A stretch of 64,000 bases of DNA from Heritagella_A intestinalis. GTDB taxonomy: Bacteria > Bacillota > Clostridia > Oscillospirales > Acutalibacteraceae. Each line of letters opens with the position of its first letter. The stretch's first letter is position 1. The notes beneath the pieces were generated by a model, which worked only from the letters and a program-made list of their open reading frames with translations, was not told where the DNA came from and ran no database searches. The stretch is from positions 1-64,000 of the forward strand of contig CAJFQF010000004.1 in the NCBI GenBank assembly GCA_904418995.1, in the 5' to 3' direction. This document shows positions 59,872 to 64,000 of the stretch, one piece after another. The position numbers were made by a program, and so were the translations under genes.

Positions 59872-61974
59872 TCAACAACGCTCCCAGCCTCGATAATAAA
59901 GGCCGCGAGTATAGGTTTCAAGAGGGTTTTCACCCCTGTAAAAGGCCTGAAACACCGATTCCGTTTCCACAGGATTTTCCACGGTGAACCGAAAAACGAC
60001 AAAATCCTGACCCCGAATTTCCCGCTGCCGGTCGCTGAGGGAAAGGGGCACGCTGTTGAGAACTTCGCTGTACCGGTACCCCGGCCCACGGGTGCAGCGC
60101 ACCGGGAAAGAGGCCCCTTTCCGGTCGGTGAGAAGGGGAGAGCGGGAACAGCCCTGGCAGCCCTTAGGGGCGTTGGCCGCGGGGCAGTTCCGGCAGAGCA
60201 TCAGGGGCAGGCGGCCATAGGCCAAGACGCCACGGGGGAGTGTGCCGCCCAAAGAGGCGCACTGCTCCAAGGGCAGCTCAAAGGAGAGCTCCGCCGAGGC
60301 AAAGCCCGCTTCCTGGGCCCATTGGAGGGCCGGGGTGTTGGTGAAGTTCAAGGAGAAGCCCCCGTGAATTTCCGCTCCCAGCTCCCGGGCCAGGGCTACT
60401 GCCCCCAGATTACCGCACCAGGCCCGGGTAAACCCGGCTTCCAGGCGCTCAGTCAGCAAACGGCGCACGGATTCCTCCCCGCCGAAAAAGGCCCGGGGCA
60501 ATGCCAGCCCGATGGGAAAGCCTTCTTCCCGCAGGCGGAGAAGCTCCGGCAGCGGGGTTTCCAGAGGCAGCCAGAGAATTTCACATTCCCGGGCGGCTTC
60601 GCACACCTGCTCCGGGGAAGTGAAAAAGGCCCGAATCCCGGGCTTTTCCGGAGCGCTGTGGGGCTGTTTTTCCAGAGACGGCATGGAGAAGGCATAGGGC
60701 TTCCGGTGGGAGCGCTGCTCCAGCAGGTTTTCCAGGACTTCCCGGCGCAGACGGTTCAAAAGGGAAATGGGGATGGACAGCCCCGGTTCCAAATGGCAGT
60801 GGGCTTTCTGGAGGAAAAAGGGCGTTCCGCCGGTTTTTTGCAGCTGGGCCAAGCACCGCTCTTCGTCCAGGGGCCGGGTGCGGGCCGGCTCTGGAAATAC
60901 CTCGCTGACGGCCCGGGCCTCGTAGCCTTCCTCATCCCGGACGGAAAGGGATACCGGCTTCCCGGCAGCGATTTCCAGGGAAAAAACCACCGGCACCCGG
61001 GGATACTCTTCCCGGGTAAGGCCGTGGAGCCGGGCCAGCACCGCCGGAGTGGCGTTGGTCACGTCTTCCTTAGTGCGGGTGCCGAACATTTCCCGGCCCA
61101 GCTTCCTATCGGGATAGCCGCTGGTAAAGCCGGAGCGGGAAAACACCGATTCCAGGTCCGAGAGGAGCTGGGGGTCCGGGGGCAGGCCGTCAGCGGACTG
61201 GCGGCAGGCGGCTGTGGCGGCGGCCACATATTCCGGACGCTTCATCCGGCCTTCGATTTTGGCGGAGCACACCCCGGCCTGCCGGAGCTCCTCCATCCGG
61301 GAAATCATGGACAGGTCCCGCAGGCTCAAATCATGGCCGGTGCCGCCAGGGGCGGAAAAGGGCAGCCGGCAGGTCTGGGCGCACATGCCCCGGTTACCGC
61401 TGCGGCCTCCCAGCATGGCGCTGAAATAGCATTGGCCGGAGACGGACATACACAACGCCCCGTGGACAAAGGCTTCCAGCTCAACCGGACAGGCGTCGGC
61501 AATCTCCCGCATTTCTTTTAAAGAGAGCTCCCGGGCCAGCACCACCCGCTCCATGCCCGCCTCATAGAGGAACCGGGTCCCGGCGGGGGTGTGGATGCTC
61601 ATCTGGGTAGAGGCGTGGATAGGCAGTTCCGGGGCCGCCTGCCGGATGAGCCGGAAAAGCCCCAAATCTTGGATGAGGAGGGCGTCCACCGGCAGGGAGC
61701 AGGCGAACCGGAGAAATTCCAAAGCGGCGGGGAGCTCTTCCTCCAGCAGCAGAGTGTTCACGGTCAAATAGACCTGGACGCCCCGGCCGTGGCAGAATTC
61801 CACAGCTTGGCGGAGCTGCTCATTGGTGAAGTTTTTGGCGGAAGCCCGGGCGCTGAAGGCGCTGCCTCCCAGATAAACGGCGTCGGCCCCAGCCCGCACG
61901 GCGGCCTGGAGGGTTTCCGGAGAGCCGGCAGGGGCCAGCACCTCCACAGCGTCGGGGCAGGAGGGGTGAGACAT
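59872..61974 (-). CDS. U32 family peptidase / RlhA-like protein
   Basis: A 700-residue protein of the peptidase U32 family. The N-terminal TIM-barrel-like region begins EVLAPAGSPETLQAAVRAGADAVYLGG and contains the family signature EAFVHGALCMSVSGQC, with cysteines (also GNRGMCAQTCR) that can hold an iron-sulfur cluster. A DUF3656-type C-terminal half follows, ending in FTVENPVETES. Members include collagenase-like proteins and RlhA, which hydroxylates 23S rRNA; the long two-domain form here resembles YhbU/RlhA-type proteins more than short YrrN. The substrate is not determined. It follows zapA by 40 bases on the same strand. Confidence 0.9.
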   Translation of the reverse strand: MSHPSCPDAVEVLAPAGSPETLQAAVRAGADAVYLGGSAFSARASAKNFTNEQLRQAVEFCHGRGVQVYLTVNTLLLEEELPAALEFLRFACSLPVDALLIQDLGLFRLIRQAAPELPIHASTQMSIHTPAGTRFLYEAGMERVVLARELSLKEMREIADACPVELEAFVHGALCMSVSGQCYFSAMLGGRSGNRGMCAQTCRLPFSAPGGTGHDLSLRDLSMISRMEELRQAGVCSAKIEGRMKRPEYVAAATAACRQSADGLPPDPQLLSDLESVFSRSGFTSGYPDRKLGREMFGTRTKEDVTNATPAVLARLHGLTREEYPRVPVVFSLEIAAGKPVSLSVRDEEGYEARAVSEVFPEPARTRPLDEERCLAQLQKTGGTPFFLQKAHCHLEPGLSIPISLLNRLRREVLENLLEQRSHRKPYAFSMPSLEKQPHSAPEKPGIRAFFTSPEQVCEAARECEILWLPLETPLPELLRLREEGFPIGLALPRAFFGGEESVRRLLTERLEAGFTRAWCGNLGAVALARELGAEIHGGFSLNFTNTPALQWAQEAGFASAELSFELPLEQCASLGGTLPRGVLAYGRLPLMLCRNCPAANAPKGCQGCSRSPLLTDRKGASFPVRCTRGPGYRYSEVLNSVPLSLSDRQREIRGQDFVVFRFTVENPVETESVFQAFYRGENPLETYTRGLYYRGWERC

Positions 61975-62014
61975 AGGCGGCGTTCCTTTCTAAAAGCGAA
62001 TCAAAGTAGGGGAA

Positions 62015-62551
62015 TCAGGCGTTCTTTTCCGGCTTTTCAAAGAAGCTCATAAAGCCCTCTTCTTCCGGGGCCACAGTGGGCTTCAGGGGATTGGAAAAGC
62101 TGCCCTTCTGGATGCTGGGCGGGGTGGGGCGCTGTACCGGCGCGGTAGGGGGTTCTTCTTCCACCGGCGCGGGGGCTTTGGGAGCCTGGGAAACCTGCTC
62201 TTCCTTTTGGGCCAGACTTTCCCGCAGGGCCTGGAGCTCTTCCCGGGCCTTGTCCAGCTCCCGGCGGGCTTCCTCGGCCTCCTGGCGGGCCCGGGAGGAT
62301 TCTTCCAGATATTCTTTCAGCTGCGAGCGCAGATTATCGGCGGAGTCCAGGGATTTATGCGCGCTGTCGCAGAAATTTAAAGCGGTAATGATAGAGGCAA
62401 GGGTCAGGGAGGCCCGGTCGTTTTGGCGCAGGACAGATTCGATGGCGTCTTCCACTTCCTGCCCTACCGACAGGACATATTCCTCGGAGTCTTCCGAGAT
62501 TAAGCTGCAGGGGGTGCCGCAGATAGAGAGTTTAATTTTATTTTTGCCCAT
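62015..62551 (-). CDS. Cell division protein ZapA-like
   Basis: A 178-residue protein with the ZapA fold in its first 95 residues (KNKIKLSICGTPCSLISEDSEEY, then a coiled coil), which bundles FtsZ at the division ring. It continues into a longer Glu/Arg-rich coiled coil (about 100-140) and a Pro/Thr-rich tail ending FMSFFEKPEK, an extension not present in short ZapA. The ATG at 62551 uses AAAGGAG; upstream in-frame starts have none. It precedes the U32 gene, as in many Clostridia. Confidence 0.88.
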   Translation of the reverse strand: MGKNKIKLSICGTPCSLISEDSEEYVLSVGQEVEDAIESVLRQNDRASLTLASIITALNFCDSAHKSLDSADNLRSQLKEYLEESSRARQEAEEARRELDKAREELQALRESLAQKEEQVSQAPKAPAPVEEEPPTAPVQRPTPPSIQKGSFSNPLKPTVAPEEEGFMSFFEKPEKNA

Positions 62552-62842
62552 AAGGCCAGCTCCTTTCTGTTGTGCTGTCCTTTCATTATACGGCATTTGC
62601 GTGAAATAAAAAAGGGGGCAGAGGAATAATTGCAGGCCCGTAGAGAGAAAAAGAGGGCACGCACTGCCGGAATTTGCCGGGTTTTCCTCTGAAAATACTG
62701 AATTTGTAAAAACTGCACAATAGTTTGCGAAAAATTTTCCTCTCGGATTTTTGGCGCTTTTCCAAGGGAAGAATGAAAAAATTCGCATGAATAAGCGAAA
62801 AATAAGCATTTTGCAAAAAATCCCCCCTGGGGCGCAGAACTC
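62552..62842. other. AT-rich gap between zapA and glgP
   Basis: No gene is supported in this part of the intergenic space. The open frames here lack ribosome sites and show low-complexity, Phe-rich translations, as expected of non-coding DNA. Confidence 0.4.
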
Positions 62843-62871
62843 TTGTAACAGGGGCGGTTTTGGTATATAAT
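62843..62871 (+). promoter_or_regulatory. Promoter of glycogen phosphorylase
   Basis: TTGTAA at 62843-62848, 17-base spacer, TATAAT at 62866-62871. The leader of nearly 190 bases is GC-rich (62880-63020) and could fold, but I could not assign it to a known RNA element. Confidence 0.6.
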
Positions 62872-63065
62872 AACATATAGTAGGGGCTTGCGGCCTTGGG
62901 CCGGGCAGCTCTCCTTTTTGCCGCTGTTGTTTCTCGGAGTCGGGCTTCGCCGGAGAATCGGAGCCTGCGGCGGGTAAAAGAGGAACGGGCGCCGGAAACC
63001 GGCCGCGCAAGGAGCGCCTTGAGGATACATTTCTTACACTATTATTTTTGGAGGCTAAGATTGTT

Positions 63066-64000
63066 ATGAATTATAATCTTTCCGTACCCCAGATCGAATC
63101 CATGATTAAAGAGAAGCTCTCCCACAATTTCGGCGTCAGCCCGGAAAACGCCACGGATGAGCAGTACTACAAGGCCGTGGCCCTGATCCTTCGGGACCTG
63201 ATGATCCGGGGCCGCAATGAATGCAAGGAAAAGGCCGAAAAGACCGGTACCAAGAAGGTCTATTATCTCTGCATGGAGTTCCTGCTGGGTCGCTCCCTGC
63301 GCAATAACCTGTATAACCTGCATTTGGAGGAGCCCTTCCGCAAGGCCCTGGCCAACATGGACATTAAGCTGGACGCCCTCTATGACCAGGAGCCCGACGC
63401 GGGCCTGGGCAACGGCGGCTTGGGCCGTCTGGCCGCCTGCTTTATGGACGGCCTGGCTTCCCAGGGCTACTATGCCATGGGTTATTCCCTGCGCTATGAA
63501 TACGGCATCTTCCGCCAGAAGCTGGTGGACGGCTGGCAGACGGAGCTGCCGGACTTCTGGCTCCCCGGCGGCCGGGTATGGATGCAGGAGGTTCCGGAAA
63601 AGGCAGTGGAAGTCCACTTCAACGGCCATATCGAGGAACACTGGAATAACCAGTATCATATTGTGAACCATAAGGATTATACCAAGGTAACGGCAATCCC
63701 CTATGACCTGTATATTTCCGGCAACGACGGCAAGGGCATCAGCGTGCTGCGCATCTGGAAGGCCCAGGCCGATGAGTTCGACATGAAGCTCTTTAACGGC
63801 GGCAACTATATGCGGGCCATTGAGCAGAACGCTATGGCCGAGGTCATTACCAAGGTCCTCTATCCCGAGGATAACCACACCGAGGGCAAGAGCCTGCGCC
63901 TGATGCAGCAGTATTTCCTGGTGTCCGCCACCATTCAGGATATTATCCGCCGTCACCTGTTCAGCAACCAGTCCCTGGATAACCTGCCGGAGCTGGCCGC
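63066..64000 (+). CDS. Glycogen/starch phosphorylase (5' part, runs off the window)
   Basis: Releases glucose 1-phosphate from glycogen or maltodextrin in the cytoplasm. The first 311 codons are in the window. GT35 features: VYYLCMEFLLGRSLRNNL, AGLGNGGLGRLAACFMDGLA, YGMFRQ-like YGIFRQKL, and the DFWLPGGRVW segment; the PLP-binding region lies beyond the edge. The start follows GGAGG at 63050-63054. Together with mgsA and rpe it reflects central carbohydrate metabolism, but it is a separate unit with its own promoter. Confidence 0.95.
   Translation, partial: MNYNLSVPQIESMIKEKLSHNFGVSPENATDEQYYKAVALILRDLMIRGRNECKEKAEKTGTKKVYYLCMEFLLGRSLRNNLYNLHLEEPFRKALANMDIKLDALYDQEPDAGLGNGGLGRLAACFMDGLASQGYYAMGYSLRYEYGIFRQKLVDGWQTELPDFWLPGGRVWMQEVPEKAVEVHFNGHIEEHWNNQYHIVNHKDYTKVTAIPYDLYISGNDGKGISVLRIWKAQADEFDMKLFNGGNYMRAIEQNAMAEVITKVLYPEDNHTEGKSLRLMQQYFLVSATIQDIIRRHLFSNQSLDNLPELA

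Noticed and set aside
63042..63956. Minus-strand frame opposite glycogen phosphorylase
   Set aside because: The plus strand encodes a recognisable GT35 enzyme from 63066 to the edge.

Overview
The window looks like chromosome from a Gram-positive anaerobe of the class Clostridia, probably a gut Oscillospirales/Ruminococcaceae-type organism. This is an inference from gene content: AGGAGG ribosome binding sites with frequent TTG and GTG starts, a T-box ahead of hisS-aspS, an mreBCD-mrdA-minD-mgsA block, a class B sortase, DUF4321 and DUF6472 family proteins, lipoprotein sugar-binding proteins, and no outer-membrane genes. No rRNA, tRNA, CRISPR array, phage or intact insertion sequence was seen.

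Layout. 1-5300: a less GC-rich accessory segment with a redox/detoxification gene set (sugar O-acetyltransferase, flavodoxin lipoprotein, DUF4405 membrane protein, aldo/keto reductase, carboxymuconolactone decarboxylase-type protein), decayed gene pieces and a tiny sortase-signal-like protein. 5.8-18.0 kb: a carbohydrate locus with two ABC permeases, two paralogous solute-binding lipoproteins, a YesM/YesN-type two-component system, a GH130 phosphorylase and a GH38 alpha-mannosidase. The enzymes suggest import and phosphorolytic breakdown of mannose-containing glycans, plausibly host N-glycan pieces. There is no transporter ATPase. 18.1-24.7 kb: a CoA-disulfide reductase with rhodanese domain, a methyltransferase gene broken by one in-frame TAG and preceded by a leader peptide, a 3D-domain cell-wall protein with a WalR-like box upstream, small membrane proteins and an AEC transporter. 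24.9-29.6 kb: rpe, a MecA-like adaptor, and a four-gene Rnf-like cluster in which the cofactor-binding residues I could align are replaced.

29.6-37.1 kb: a lipoprotein, a YitT membrane protein, a HAD phosphatase, a PadR regulator, a sodium-dependent transporter, and a likely vitamin B6 salvage locus (pyridoxamine kinase, ECF S component, divergent MocR regulator). 37.3-48.9 kb: an HtrA-type protease, a serine hydrolase, flavodoxin-like and cysteine-rich membrane proteins, sortase B, cinA, thiI with its cysteine desulfurase, and a divergent Fur-family regulator. 49.1-62.6 kb, nearly all on the minus strand: aspS and hisS under a T-box, mgsA, minD, mrdA, mreD, mreC, mreB, a DUF4321 protein, dut, a U32 peptidase and zapA. 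The window ends inside glycogen phosphorylase on the plus strand.

The most unusual item is the Rnf-like cluster at 26157-29545. It has C, D, E and A subunits but no B or G. All four membrane cysteines that should hold iron-sulfur clusters in the A and E subunits are substituted, the C subunit lacks the flavin/NADH loops, and the D subunit lacks a canonical flavinylation motif. All four frames are open and translationally coupled, so it may be a membrane complex with a changed function.
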